From Paraphysoderma sedebokerense (Eukaryota > Blastocladiomycota > Physodermatomycetes > Physodermatales > Physodermataceae), in NCBI GenBank assembly GCA_025602915.1, contig JAHLJZ010000014.1, forward strand, positions 124,001 to 188,000: a DNA stretch of 64,000 nucleotides, read 5' to 3'. Shown here in pieces: positions 26,717 to 38,738 of the stretch (position 1 is its first letter; the number at the start of each line of letters is the position of its first letter). Position numbers and translations under genes: made by a program. The notes under the pieces are model-generated. The model was not told the origin of the DNA and did not search any database. It saw nothing but the letters and a program-made list of their open reading frames with translations.

Positions 26717-27747
26717 TTTAAAGGTAACTTGCTCTTGCTTTGATTAGGATTACAAGGATACATCTCCGATAACTGCTGATACACACAAGCTTTTTCCGAT
26801 CTTCAATGCTCTGTAAATTCTCCTTCTGCTTCCCATCGGACCCGACTACTTTGTTCATCATCTCCGGTTTTTGCTTAAGATACGGTTCAATACTCTTGTA
26901 CTGTTTGAAAAACCAGGTCAAATCTGGGACCAAATCTTTAACCACGTACATATGAGGAAGAGGGTATAGTGTAAGTGGATCCGTGGTACGAGGAATTTTG
27001 GCGATACAAGCAAGGGTATTTCCTCCCTGAATGTTCATAGCACATGACCCGCAAATTCCTGATCACAAAATCAATAAGAAACGATGACTATGTTAACTGA
27101 AATAAAAAATTGAAACCTTCACGACAACTTCGGCGGAATGTTAAAGTTGTGTCTACTTCATTTTTGATTCTGATAAGAGCGTCAAGAACCATAGGTCCAC
27201 ATTGATTTATGTCGACTTCGAATGTTTCAAGCTTAGGTTTGACTTCTGGTGTTGTGGGGTTCCATCGATAGATTTGAAATTTCTTAATGAAGGGAACAGG
27301 ATGGGCAGTACTCGAAGAGACGGGTTCACTATCCGTCACGGCTGTGCGATTCGGTACTTTTGTAGATAGGAAGCGAAGACCACTCAATGAAAGTACAGGA
27401 GATTTCTGCTTGATTTCGTGTAGATATGAAAATAATAATATAATAAACTATAATCAGTTGCGTCTTTCCTATAATAAATGGGAAAAACCTTTGTCGCAAT
27501 TTCGTCGCACTCCAACTTCTTGAAATGGATGATTACATGAATTACATGATTAATCTTTCTGTTTTTTTTCCTTCAATATTTCCGGTATCGCCCTTCCTCG
27601 GAAATAAGATCGCGACATTGCTGCGTATCGATCGGCTCGAAATGCACAGGCTCAGACAAATTGAGATTTACCTGTAGTCTACTTTCAGATGCTATGAATT
27701 GAGTAAGCCCAAGCATTTTAAAGGTAACTTGCTCTTGCTTTGATTAG
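25749..27747. repeat. Perfect 1000-nt direct tandem duplication
   Basis: Bases 25749-26747 recur at 26749-27747 with a period of exactly 1000; reading line by line I found no mismatch, including introns and the upstream region. The left end matches from ATTACAAGGATACATC. The two copies part after TTTGATTAG (26747 followed by G, 27747 followed by T). Each unit spans SDHB exons 1-3, their introns and 31 bp upstream of the putative ATG. Perfect identity means a very recent duplication or an assembly error. Confidence 0.95.
26787..27716 (-). pseudogene. Partial SDHB copy: exons 1-3 only (tandem duplicate)
   Basis: Identical to exons 1-3 of the adjacent SDHB (27672-27716, 27117-27405, 26787-27058) but lacking exons 4-6, which carry the 4Fe-4S and 3Fe-4S cysteines. 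The exon 3 donor is intact and phase 0. It is this copy, not the complete one, that faces the unique upstream DNA (27748-27900) next to the divergent hydrolase, so the original promoter probably drives it. A transcript could still give normal SDHB by splicing exon 3 here to exon 4 at 25727. Alternatively the copy may be non-functional or an assembly artefact. Confidence 0.7.
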
Positions 27748-27900
27748 TGATATCTGTCATGAAATTTCTTCACTCGACATATCCAAAAGCAAGACATGCC
27801 TTATGACGTCATAATCTGCTCGCACTAGAGTTTTTGGGAAAAGCAATAAGGCAGACGTAGTATCGTACTATCATCCATCAAAAAACTCACCGATACCACC
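27717..27900. promoter_or_regulatory. Divergent promoter between SDHB (copy) and hydrolase
   Basis: 184 bp between the ATG of the duplicated SDHB 5' part and the hydrolase ATG. It contains the palindromic CRE-like TGACGTCA (27804-27811) in its middle, a plausible bZIP/CREB-ATF site. Bases 27717-27747 belong to the duplicated unit; the rest is single-copy. Confidence 0.5.
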
Positions 27901-28995
27901 ATGCCACTTACCCAACAGCCAAATTCAACTCGGAACTATTTCCCAAAAGCGGGGTTCAGATCGTACACGAAAGTTGTTGATCTTAAAACCTCGCATCATC
28001 AACGGATTACGGGGCAGCTGCATATACCCGTGCCGTCGAGTACAGAAAAATTCGAATGGCCGAGAGCTTGTGTGATTTGTGTTGGTCCGTCTAATTTCTA
28101 TTTAAATGGATCATGGTACAACTGCTAACATTTTTCTGATGACAATCTAAATATGCGACTACAACAAATTGAATTCGGTAGGGGGAGCCGGAGGCGGAAC
28201 CCACGGTCCTTCCAACATATACGATGCTCTTTGTACGTATCTATCGAGTCACCACGGTATTTTAGGATTTCGATTAGAATACCGGTACCCGAATGATCTG
28301 GTGAACTGTGTTAAGGATGTTGAAACCGCGAAAGATGTCGTCTGCTCGAGAGGGCTCATGAGCAAATTAGTGAAGCAGGTTATGGATATGGACGAATCCA
28401 ACAGAACTGACTCACAAGAAAAAGAGAAGGAGTGGCATGAGGATATACTGAAGATTGAGAATATTGGGCTGGTTGGATGGAGCTTTGGTGGTGCTGTTGC
28501 GGTGGGTGATTCTATTTACAATCATCATACATTTATAAGTACCCGACATCTTACTTCCCCAACTGCGCGTTAACTTATCCAAATTACACATTAATGACAG
28601 ATTACTGCCGGAGCCCGAGATCCAAGGGTAAAAGCCGTTGCCACCATTGCATCTCAAACTTATGGCACCGATGACGCACCATATATTTCCCCTGCTGCTC
28701 TATTATTAATTCATGGGACGGGTGATAAATGCTTGAGCGATCGATGTTCACGACAATGTTTGTGTGTCATTTTTGCCGGTTCCTTGGTGCAACATTTACT
28801 TGCAATGATTGCTTACAATCGAGTTTATCTTTTCCCAAAACCGTAGTGTACCTACACGCAAACGATCCAAAAGAACTAATTTTATTTCCGGGCGATAATC
28901 ATGGCATCAATAATCACAAGGAAGAAATGCTGAATCGGCTATCTCATTTTTTTATGAAGTTTTTTGGGATTAAGCATGAACCAAAGGAAGAATAA
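27901..28995 (+). CDS. Alpha/beta hydrolase (dienelactone-hydrolase-like)
   Basis: Four exons: 27901-28084, 28182-28501, 28601 to about 28757, and about 28824-28995. The fold is recognised by an oxyanion-type loop at the first junction (CVICVGGAGGGTHGPS), GFRLEYRYPNDL, the nucleophile elbow IGLVGWSFGGAVA (GXSXG with Ser), ALLLIHGTGDKCLSD (Asp strand) and LFPGDNHGINNHKEEM (catalytic His). All three triad residues are thus present. No signal peptide or membrane segment is seen, so a cytosolic esterase or hydrolase is likely, with the substrate unknown. The last intron's exact donor is uncertain; the frame after it is fixed by FPKTVVYLHANDPKELIL. It is divergent from the SDHB duplicate across 184 bp. 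Confidence 0.75.
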
Positions 28996-29483
28996 TAATT
29001 AGCGTTGTCCTCGATCGCTGGTATTGATAGTTGGAGATATAAATTTAACAAAGGAAATATGGATTTTACTTAGGGGGTTAGGCAGCAACGATAATTCCAA
29101 AGAATAAAATGATGTCGTCCATTCTAATTTTATCGATACGTATTTCTGTTATCGTTTTGAACGATTTTTTTATATGCATGAAAGAGCGTGGAACTGAGAA
29201 GAACGCGGGTCACGAGGACAAATTAACCTCACATTGAACAGAATCAATTCGAATCTATGCGCTGCACAACACTAAGTGACTGATATACTAATTGTACTGA
29301 GACTTCCCATCATCGACCGACAAACAGAACGCAATTCATTCATTGCTTGCCCGCTTTCGTTCCGCTGATCTATCCTCTGTTTGTCAATCTACTCTGCTAG
29401 TTCCCCAATTGTACTCTGTTGAAAACATCCAAGTTATTTTCTAATTCTTTCAGCTTAAAGCACTTTCGGTTCTCAGTACATCA
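28996..29483. other. Intergenic region, nothing recognised
   Basis: About 490 bp between two plus-strand genes. A CT-rich patch (29330-29420) precedes the ATAT1 start and may be its promoter. No RNA gene or conserved motif is seen. Confidence 0.4.
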
Positions 29484-31107
29484 ATGTTGAGAACATCTCC
29501 GGATACCCCCATCTTGCAGCATGTGGGTATTGCAAATGTTAGTTCAAATTCGATGTTACTGAGCGTCGAATATCGCATATCGAATAACAACAATCCGATA
29601 AAATTATTGACGTCGTCGGCTGGCCGAAGGACTTCATCAAAACTCTTCAAGCAGACAACATTGAATACAAAGTAAGTAATCAAATTTAATAAGAAGTAAT
29701 TAAGTTTGAAGATTAAGAAGAATGAATATGAATCGGCAGGAGTAACCTTGAATCAACTCTTTCCGGTACCATAGATAATCTGGGGATTCTATCAGCTAAG
29801 GCAGGTTTCGTTTCACTTTAATCACAAAGGGATAGGCAAAATGGGCACCAACGCTAACAAGAGTTGTCCTGCATCACTTTAGGCCCAAAATTTGAAACAA
29901 CCGATAACAAGCGTGACGAGATTAGCCGGAACTGAGCACACTTTATATCTCATTCATAAGGACGCTATTTCGGATCACCAATTCATTGAGGACGAAGGTA
30001 ATATTGTTGGCTTGTTGAAAGTGGGATTCAAGAAATTGTTCTTGGTCGATCAAACTGGAAGACACTTGGAAATCTCACCACTTTGTGTGCTCGATTTTTA
30101 TGTGATGGAGGAATACCAACGCATTGGATATGGGAAGAAACTGTTCGAATATATGCTCGAGGTTTGTATTTATCTATACGCGAACTAAATAATTCGTTGA
30201 AGAAGTTGTTGAAGTTTACCGTTGGATCGATTCGTGGATTAGGATCAATCGACTACACCTATCCGTTTAGCTTATGATCGACCGAGTCAGAAACTGCTGA
30301 AATTTTTAGGAAGGCACTACCATCTCTCAAATTATCTTCCACAGCCAAACAATTATGTTGTATTTGGAGAATATTGGTTCAAGCAGAAGCAGATTACAAA
30401 CGAAAGTAAGGCATCTGGGAAATTGCACATTTATCTCCACAACTATTATTCACATTCATCGTTTCTCCCGAAACCTTATAGATTCCCATTCATATCACTC
30501 ATCTACTCAAACTTCCTTGTCCAGACCTTCCTCGGAGCCCAAACTGCCTACATCAAGCACACTGCCATCTTTACCTCCTTTGACATCTAACTCCAGGAAA
30601 AGCATTCGTACAGCAAGTTCCTTGGAGACTGCCCGAAACTTTGCAAGTTCTGCTTCTATCCATACCAATTTAAATGAAAATCTACGTTTTGGAAACAGTA
30701 GAGACCAAAATGACGGTCAGCTCAATCGTCGAAGTAGCGCTGCTCTATGGTATTCTCATTACCACGATCAAATTCCGATCAACAAATCCCATAAAATTTC
30801 TGCACATCCTTTGGTGTACTATAAGCGCCAATCTTCTGAATCCTGCAATAGGAGGACCCACGAATCCCTTCATAGCTCACCAAACTTGAAATCACAAATG
30901 GACTATGCAAATGCCTTAAAACTCCAAAAAACTGACTCCGACAATAGTTTACATTTGTGCCAAGACGGCAATGTTGAGGATGGAACTGTCGCAATGGTTG
31001 AACCACACCGACGAAATAGTCAGCAGACTAGAAGTAACGGGCTTGGTAATACTCGAGTATTTCTGCCGCCAGTAAAGAGGAGTGATTCTATGGTGCTTTC
31101 CCCGTAG
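29484..31107 (+). CDS. ATAT1: Alpha-tubulin N-acetyltransferase (MEC-17/ATAT1 family)
   Basis: Five exons (29484-29671, 29740-29800, 29883-30161, 30243-30405, 30482-31107) encode 438 aa. The enzyme acetylates Lys40 of alpha-tubulin inside stable microtubules such as axonemes. Family signatures: DNLGILSAKAQNLKQPITS, VGLLKVGFKKLFLVDQTGR, ISPLCVLDFYVMEEYQRIGYG (with the catalytic Asp region and the acetyl-CoA loop QRIGYGKKLFEYML), RLAYDRPSQKLLKFLGRHY and LPQPNNYVVFGEYWF. The intron at 29801-29882 is GC-AG, required to keep SAKAQN intact. The C-terminal 210 residues are Ser/Asn/His-rich and look disordered. The first 60 residues are weakly conserved, so the exact start is less certain. Dikarya without flagella lack this gene, so it points to a zoosporic organism. 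Confidence 0.93.
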
Positions 31108-31453
31108 TGCTGTTCTTGGCCAGTGTATTATAGTTGTTTGGATTCAATACGAATAAACCGTAAGGAAATAATCCAATATTCAATTCAGATAATTGAATCT
31201 TATTGAACCGATCAGGGCTAGCTACTTGAAAGCCGCACCTAGTAAATTGAACTTAATACTCAATGCTTACTGAATACTGTTGGAGGCTAGTGATACGACC
31301 TCTGTGCACCTTAATCGATTCAAGAGCTGAACAATAGTTTGTCTCTGCGGCAACGGACACGTGATATATTCAACAAAACCTTGCTGGTGAAATTTCGGTT
31401 CAGTCAGATCGTCTAGTATTGAATTCTTACCTCGTCTCGCTACGAATTCTATT
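31108..31453. other. Intergenic region upstream of SYO1
   Basis: About 345 bp. It holds a CACGTG palindrome (E-box, near 31358) about 95 bp before the SYO1 ATG. CACGTG is bound by bHLH factors in fungi. Nothing else is recognised. Confidence 0.4.
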
Positions 31454-34251
31454 ATGGGGAAAGTTCAAAACAAAAAGAAAGTCACCAAAGTTCGCCAAAG
31501 CGTTAATCCTACTGGCGTTCCCACCTCGAACGAGATTCTGAATGATTTAGCCAACGTGAACGACGAAGTCGCGATCGACGTTGGAGGAAATGATGATGAG
31601 ATCTCAGTGCTGAAGAATGTAAGTAGATGAATGACTAGATTGAAGAATCTTCAATGAGAGATTTATTGGATCGCTCTTTGTGAGAAGATATATAGAATAT
31701 ATCTATATTTCCCTGCATTCGTGTCTCTTTTCCTTTGGAATTATGCTGTATCTACGGTTTTCTAACCTTACCTCTGCCGTCAATTTCGATGCATTCAATT
31801 CTGTATTGGTTACATAGCTGAAATCTCCGACTCCTTCAGATCGAGTATGGGCTGTTTCTAGCATCTCCAATCTATTCTCTGATCCGGCATACCGTAAACT
31901 TTTGTATTCAAAAGGTGCCGTTGGACTGTTGGTTAAGTGTTTGAGTGACACAAATTTAGAGGTAGTCGTTGAGGCAATGGGCGCAATAAGAAATCTGCTG
32001 CTGTTCGATCCGAGTTGCGCAGCGTCATTGCCTTTCCAGGTTGTCGCCCCCGTTTTAATGGGAGTTCTGGAGAGAGTCAATCCTTTATTAAATGAATTAG
32101 TTGATCGGGGCAGTAACTCAGAAGCTGTCACAAAAAACGATAAAGAAAATGTACCTGAAGATATAATTTTTCAACTCACGGATGGTTTGGTGTCACTTCT
32201 GACTGCATTAAGGTAGTATTTTGTTAGTTTTTATGTAACTAAAGCAGAGTACTCAGACTTTGATTCATTTAGTTCCGTTTCTGCTCAATTTACGAAAGCT
32301 CTCACTGCCATACCGATCACTCCGATGCTTTCATTTCTGTTTTCAATTATTACATCACAATCGCATTTTCCGTCATCCGTTCTCGTTTCGACTTTTGTAT
32401 GCTTATCAACCGTCTTTGAGGACAACTCGTCGTCCCACTCTGTTGTCCCGCACGATATTTTGAAAACCGCCATCTTTTTGATTCTACAAGAGGAGCCTAG
32501 AGGCCGCACTGAAAAGGATGCAAAGAAAGAATTTGAACTCAAGATTGCGGCTGCCGGCTTATTGATTGTGTTGAAGGATGTAATTAAACTCGGATCATTT
32601 GATGATATGTCTGAGTGGATGAGTCGCTCCTTGAATATTGTAGGGACGATTGTATCCGAGCAATCAAATCTTTTGGATGACACCAAGGTATATATTCTCC
32701 GTCTATCGTATCCACTCTTCTTTTTGTCATAGATTACATCTGATATTCGTTCTCTCTATTTAAGAAATATCTTTCCGTTGTTGCTGCTGCTCCCATAAAA
32801 ACTGCACCATCGAGCTCGGATGATGAAGAGCAAGAGCCGGCTAATGATGCACCACAAATGGATGATGCCGGTTCTGAATCGATCAACCAAAAAATCAATT
32901 TAGTTTCTCTATCACTTGAGTTATTAGCAAATATGGTTCCGTTGTTAATCGAGGACCGGGAGGATGAGGAAGCGGTATGGGACGAAGTTAACGACGACAA
33001 CGTTATGGATGAAGAAATGAAGTCCGATGAGAAGGATTTGGAAGAACCGGAGCAGGATTTGGACGATACGGTCGATGTAAACGAGATAATGGAATTGTCG
33101 CAGGCAGCGACCTTTGGCGATAGCTCCATTTCTGACGCCACTATCCTTGAATCCATCACAAACTCTCAGACTCAAATCCAGAAGACATTTGCTAGTCTTG
33201 TTCCTTACTTAATTTCTATATCTTCTTGGTATTCATCGTTAATCTCATTCATCAAAGAAACGGTGATCTCTGCCACTCCTTCTTCGAATTCAAATCCGCA
33301 ACAACCGAATCCCATCGAAATATCCAAAAAATACTTGTCACAATACAAATCACTCCATCTACGTTCTCTTTCAGTCTTAAGTAATCTATTTTTCGGCATG
33401 ATTCCTACCTCCGAAGACGGCAACATCCGAAAGGATATAGTCTCAGAATACGGTCATACACTTCCAGTTGTTAATTGGTTGTTTAACAATCCTTCTCGTC
33501 TCTTAATCAAACCACCACAGCCGACCGTAGTTGTCAAGCAATATCTGGATCAAGCTATGAATCAATTAGAAACATTGTACACTGTTATGACATCTTCATC
33601 TGCCCTCACATCAGTTTTCCTCGATTCTGGTAACAGCGATTTTGATCCCCTCCTCACTGTGTTATTTTCGCTTCTCAAATCACTTGATTTGCCATATCCG
33701 TCGCCAAGCTTCGGTGTTAAACTATTTTTTCCAGTTACTGCACACCTAATAACTGGGCTGATCGGACTGTATAATAATGCTTCAGTTGTAAATGATGAAG
33801 CACGCGCTAAAATTATCGGTATTTTGGGCGTACTAGGTAAACAACAAGGACAGGAATGCATTGAAATCAACAAGGTGCCTATAAATTTCTATTATCCCCT
33901 TTGATTACCATTTCTAATAATAATTTTTATCTTACCAAATTTTAGCAAATTGCCCATCACCTCCATCAAATTCTCACGACTCCTACTCTAGTTTCCGCCC
34001 AGATCATCATCGCTTCGTTGAATGCAATATTCGATATCTACTCGGACGCTTCTTACGATTACGATTCGCCCGTATTTGTCAGTTCTGATTTCCTCGGGTT
34101 TTTGAAAAAAATTGATGGTAGTGTGAAGAAAGCGGTGAAAATGGTCGACAAAAGGAAGAATAAGGGATTGCGGGAGGATATGGAAATGGCGTGGAAAAAT
34201 ATGAGAAGGTTTATACAGTACAAAGAAAGTGAAAGAAGGAAAACAGTATAA
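31454..34251 (+). CDS. Syo1/HEATR3-like ribosomal-protein import chaperone (HEAT repeats)
   Basis: Five exons (31454-31618, 31818-32212, 32273-32687, 32765-33874, 33946-34251) encode 796 aa. Syo1 (yeast) and HEATR3 (animals) co-import Rpl5 and Rpl11 into the nucleus for 5S RNP assembly. The basic N-terminus (MGKVQNKKKVTKVRQSVNPTGVP) is followed by ARM/HEAT repeats (AVSSISNLFSDPAYRKLLYS; GLLVKCLSDTNLEVVVEAMG AIRNLL). A long acidic loop (about residues 400-450, EDREDEEAVWDEV), typical of Syo1, binds Rpl11 in the yeast protein. More repeats follow, then the C-terminal MEMAWKNMRRFIQYKESERR seen in HEATR3. Convergent with the MDR gene. The nearby NOG2 is another 60S factor, but no operon-like link is implied. 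Confidence 0.82.
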
Positions 34252-34793
34252 AATATGTCTTCAATCTGTTGCAGTAGAGATGAAATTACAGAGGGAAATC
34301 TTGGTTAATAGGACTGTGGTATTAGTTATAGCAGTTCCCTTCATGGAGAATTATTTTATTTTTCATAATAATTGTGCGTGTACGATATTAATACATCGTT
34401 AGCTGATATATAGCTCACTCATAACTGTTTTAAATTAAAGGATGGTGCCTTGATTCAGAATGTTGAACACGCCCAAGCCTGGAGGGTATGGAGAATTCAC
34501 AGTATACTGCCGGGGAATCTCCTTGAATACATGAAGAGTCAGAATTCAACTAGGGTTTCAAATTCCGCAAGTTACCGGTGCATAAAGCGAGCTGGGCGGA
34601 CTCTTTCTGATTGGAAGAGAGAAGTACTCTGATTGATTAATCATTCGATACAAAATGCGACATTATCCACCCAGTGCTGATTGTGCGGCACAGTCCATTC
34701 TTGCCCCAGAAATCCTAAATTATGACAAATCAAACCCTAACTCCGTCCGTAAAACACGATGCTGCATTTCTGAGTAACTGATGTATTGCTTTC
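34252..34793. other. Convergent intergenic region
   Basis: About 540 bp between the SYO1 and oxidoreductase stop codons, AT-rich, presumably two 3' UTRs. A 60-codon frame inside it lacks any recognisable motif. Confidence 0.45.
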
Positions 34794-35945
34794 TTACGGT
34801 GTAATTACAAGTTTCCCTTTGACCTTCTTTCCCATACTAATTTCGTAAGCCTTGACTCCTTCGCTTAACTTTACACACTCCTGGATCGGCGGCTTGATCA
34901 ATCCCTTTTCAAGCATTTCGGCCAAAAACTTTTCGCCCTTGTTACCCTGCATCACTAATCCGTACTTGTGCTTTCCGAAGAGTTTATGCTTTAACACTGT
35001 ACCCCCAAAACCAAATAACTTTCCAATGGTAATTTTACCACCGTGTGGATACGGGCCTACTGCAGTCACGAACAGTTTTGAAGGCTGAAGAACCAGTGCA
35101 GCCAATTGAGTGTAGTATTCATCTCCACCCACTAAATCAATCACTATATCAAAATAACTTTTCTTGTCCTGCAACTGTTCAGTTAACGGACCCTTCGTAT
35201 AATCGACGACGAAATGATAGCCATTTTGCTTGACAAAATCTTCATTCGAACCCGAGCAGACAGCCCACATTTCCCCAATTCCTAAAGCTTTCCCGATTTG
35301 TCCAGTTATGGTTCCAATTCCGCCCGAGGCCCCAATTACAAGTACTTTAAGGGAAGAGTTTTCGGTTGGGTTAAGGGAGACTTTGCCGTAAGTGACGAGA
35401 CTGTCGTATGCGATCACCGCAGCCATTCCCATTGAGCCAGCTTCAGGCCAAGTGACATTTGAAGGCTTTTTTGCGATCCAAGATGTCTTGGTCTCCACGA
35501 GCGCGTACTGTGATGGCGTACCAGGGTGTTTTGAAAGTACAATAATCGATTAGGATATCAGTTTCAACACCAAGTAAACGACAGATCAAGCAAGGAACAA
35601 ATAAATATCAAATCAAACCTCGGCATGACAACCCAACGTCGGAGGGTCTGCCACTCTTCCATATACTTCGTCCCCAATATTCCATTCAGTCACTTTATCT
35701 CCTTTCGCGACTACAATACCTGCAAAATCCACTCCGAAAATATGAGGAAACTTTACGCTAACTACAAACTTGGCCCACCCCAGCATGCATTTCCAATCTG
35801 CAGGGTTTACAGATGCCGCTTCAATTTTCACGAGGAGCGAAGTGGGCGTCAGAGTCGGAACAGGGAATGTTTTGTATTCGACCACACTGGATGGTTCGCC
35901 ATAAGCACTCGCGACGAGAGCATTCATCTCTTTTGGGATAGACAT
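34794..35945 (-). CDS. Zinc-independent MDR oxidoreductase (quinone oxidoreductase-like)
   Basis: Two exons (35619-35945, 34794-35507) encode 346 aa. Medium-chain dehydrogenase/reductase features: MNALVASAYGEPSSVVEY, the IEAASVNPADWKCMLGW segment typical of quinone oxidoreductases, FPHIFGVDFAGIVVAKGDKV, an NADP-binding Rossmann motif (VLVIGASGGIGTITGQIGKAL) and FDIVIDLVGG. The structural-zinc cysteine set of alcohol dehydrogenases is absent. The protein is close to the RTN4IP1/QOR branch and should reduce quinones or enones with NADPH. There is no clear targeting sequence. The 111-nt intron falls in GCHAEYALV. Confidence 0.88.
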
Positions 35946-36516
35946 AATGGAAAGGATTTCGCTGTTGTGAATGGGTATATCAAAGCGATGTAATAGAGTT
36001 AAGAGTACGGATAACTGATGTATTTATAGATCTTTGAGAGTATCATGAATAGGCAAGGCCGCGTCCGATCGTTGAAAGTTGACACATCAACAATTCTGGC
36101 GTTGTTGCTGACATTGCATCTATCATCTATGATCTGAGATAATATGTAGACTCCGCAGCCCACCAAGTATTGCTCCTTCCGATGAGACAGGGCCTCGTGT
36201 CTGTACATCATATATATGTGGCCGGAAAATAATAGCAGTGGCAATGTGAAGTTTTGTGTAAGATATGACTGGATATCTTCTAATGCGCCAGACGACTTGA
36301 TCACATTCAGCAAGAATAATAAATTTGAATTCACCTTGCAGCTACTGAGTTAGAAAAAGAATGCAGAGACTAGTAATACTTCAATTATTATCGTATTAAT
36401 TTCCGCTTAATATGTAATCTCCTTCCTTGATTGAGGTTAAAAGACCCTCGCATCTTCAAGTGGCCGAGTTCTCTTCAGCTGACTTGATCGTGGAGCTGCA
36501 CTTTCGTTCCCCATCC
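35946..36516. other. Divergent intergenic region (oxidoreductase/RFWD3)
   Basis: About 570 bp between two start codons, AT-rich, with no recognised motif. A frame open from 36427 continues into RFWD3. The first in-frame ATG with acidic RFWD3-like sequence is at 36517, so the upstream part is treated as leader. Confidence 0.4.
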
Positions 36517-38738
36517 ATGACTCCAGATGACGATTTCATAGAAATAGGCGATACCAGCAGTGATGATGAAGCTGCCGTAGGAGAAACGTCGAGTACAACC
36601 CATAACTGTGTACAGCCAACCTTGCAACCAAATGGAAGCGACTGTCTTTCGGATGATGACAGTGTATGATGAAAACATCTATTTTAATTGTTTTTTGCGT
36701 GAATGTCTTAATACTAATAACAATCATCAAATTCTTACATTTTTCTTACTGGTTTTACATTGACAATTATGTTTCAATTCAAATCATGGGCATTACCGTC
36801 TTCAGGGAAATTCGACTTGTACCATTTGTCTGGACCCATGGACTGCTGGTGGGCCGCACCGAATCGTTGCCCTCAAATGCGGACATCTATTTGGAAGAAG
36901 GTAATTGCTTGTTTGGCCGTTGGTACTACAGTAGAAGCTTTATTCTAAGCTCGCCTCATAAATAGTTGTATCGAAAAGTGGATAAACAGAACAAAGAAAC
37001 CAGTGAAAGCCAAATGTCCAACCTGCAAGTATGTTCAAAATCCGACTTAAAGTTTCTTTGGTTCAATCAGATTAAAGTACCTTTCTTTGTTTTTATTTAA
37101 AGCGCGACGGCGAAACGAAGCGACTTGCGAAATCTGTACATAAAAAATGTTGTTGTATTGGATTCAACAGATCGGGACAAGGTGAAAGAGCTAACGAAGC
37201 AGTTAGATGCATCGAAAGCTCAAATAGGTAGACTCGAGCTAAAACTAAAGGTGTCAGAAGGGATGAATGATCATTTGAATAAAGAAGTCGCGAAACTGAG
37301 GGAGGAGAAAAAAGAGTTAGTATTTCGTTTCCGCCAGCAAAAACTCGACTATTAGGTAATTCTAACTTAATCCTGAATTTATAGATTAGAATTACGCTTA
37401 TGTGATATGTCGTCGGTGCCGCGGATTGAGAGTGGTATGCCGAATGTTGATCAGAAAGTTGATGCTCCGTCTTGGTCTCTACTTGTACACAAATATCTTT
37501 CAACCAACGTGAGTACATCAGGATATCATTCAACCTATATATTCAAATACGCTAATCATGCCTCGTACCAATAGAAAAGCTGTGCGCGAGTCATCGCATT
37601 CGACACGGCTCGATCTTTGTTTCTACTTCCCATCCAAAATACGATCTCCGATCCTTCCAGTGTAATAAAAGCACTCCTTTCCGATCCCTCGGTCTCAGAA
37701 ATCATTCCGAATGTTCATGAGAAGTCGATAAAAGACATGCATCGAAGTGACATATTTCACCAGGATTACCTTTTAACGACATCTCTCGACAAAACTGCCG
37801 CTCTGGTGAATGCCCAGGCAAATGTGGTGGCAACGAGGTATTCTTCTCAAATTGCCCGGATTATCCATATTCTTCATTGCTTATTAATGTCTCAATATAG
37901 GTTTAATCTTGATTCCCCCGGGTGGTCATGCACATTCAGCAGTAGCTCCCCGCACTACGTTCACATTGGTGTCGCGAACAACGTTATTCAAACATTTGAT
38001 GTTCGCTTCCCTTCTTCCGCCGTCGGATATCTGACGCATCCAAATATGGGTACCACCCAAGGTCGAGCGATTCATACTCTCTTGAGCACCGAAAGTCAAC
38101 TTTGGAACGTCAACTTAGGCGGCGTCTCTGTTTGGCATGAACAACCGAAAAACAACACCACGTCAGACCTCGTTTGGGATAATTGTCAAAAACGATTCGA
38201 ACCGAGTAATCTCAATCTTACCGCTCTAGCTTTTGACTCTGTGTCTAGAAATTCAATCCTCACGTTTCGTGGAACAGAAACATGGCACTGGGCTGGAAAA
38301 TTAAATGATTTGAAAAGTACAGTTGAAGTGCAGGAAAATTTTACCAAGTTTAAGGGTCGAGGAAAGACAACTCAGTTAGGAAAGAATTGTATGTTCACCG
38401 ACCGATGGGGTTCATGGTTTGCTACTGGGTGCGAGGAAATGGAAACGGTACATTTTTCGCATTTTAATTTCAGTATTTATTGCTTCATTCGAGTGTCCTA
38501 ACAGTCAGTTCTTAAAAAGCTCGACATCTATGAAGTTAAAGAATTCGGCGACGCAATAACTACTACGATTCAAGAATCACTACCATTGCGTGTCGAGAAT
38601 TGTCCCCCTTCACATCTACCTAACTCTTCATCTTCCAAGCGAGCCATTCTGGATGTGAGGTACGCAAGTACCGGTAAAAATGGCGAGTCATTGCTCGGTG
38701 CTGTCAGCGGTAGCGAGGTTTGGATTTGGAAACGGTAA
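36517..38738 (+). CDS. RFWD3: RFWD3-like RING/WD40 E3 ubiquitin ligase
   Basis: Eight exons (36517-36663, 36806-36900, 36966-37028, 37103-37315, 37385-37508, 37575-37837, 37901-38447, 38505-38738) encode 561 aa. The N-terminus is acidic ([16 protein letters not shown]). The C3HC4 RING follows: [51 protein letters not shown]. Its spacing and the LY...LD tail match RFWD3. A coiled coil comes next ([20 protein letters not shown]), then degenerate WD40 repeats ([44 protein letters not shown]). Animal RFWD3 ubiquitinates RPA and RAD51 at stalled forks. That role is inferred here. Confidence 0.87.

Noticed and set aside
25749-27747. Interpreting the 1000-nt duplication as a mobile element
   Set aside because: No terminal inverted repeats, target-site duplication or transposase; it is simply a copy of SDHB 5' sequence.
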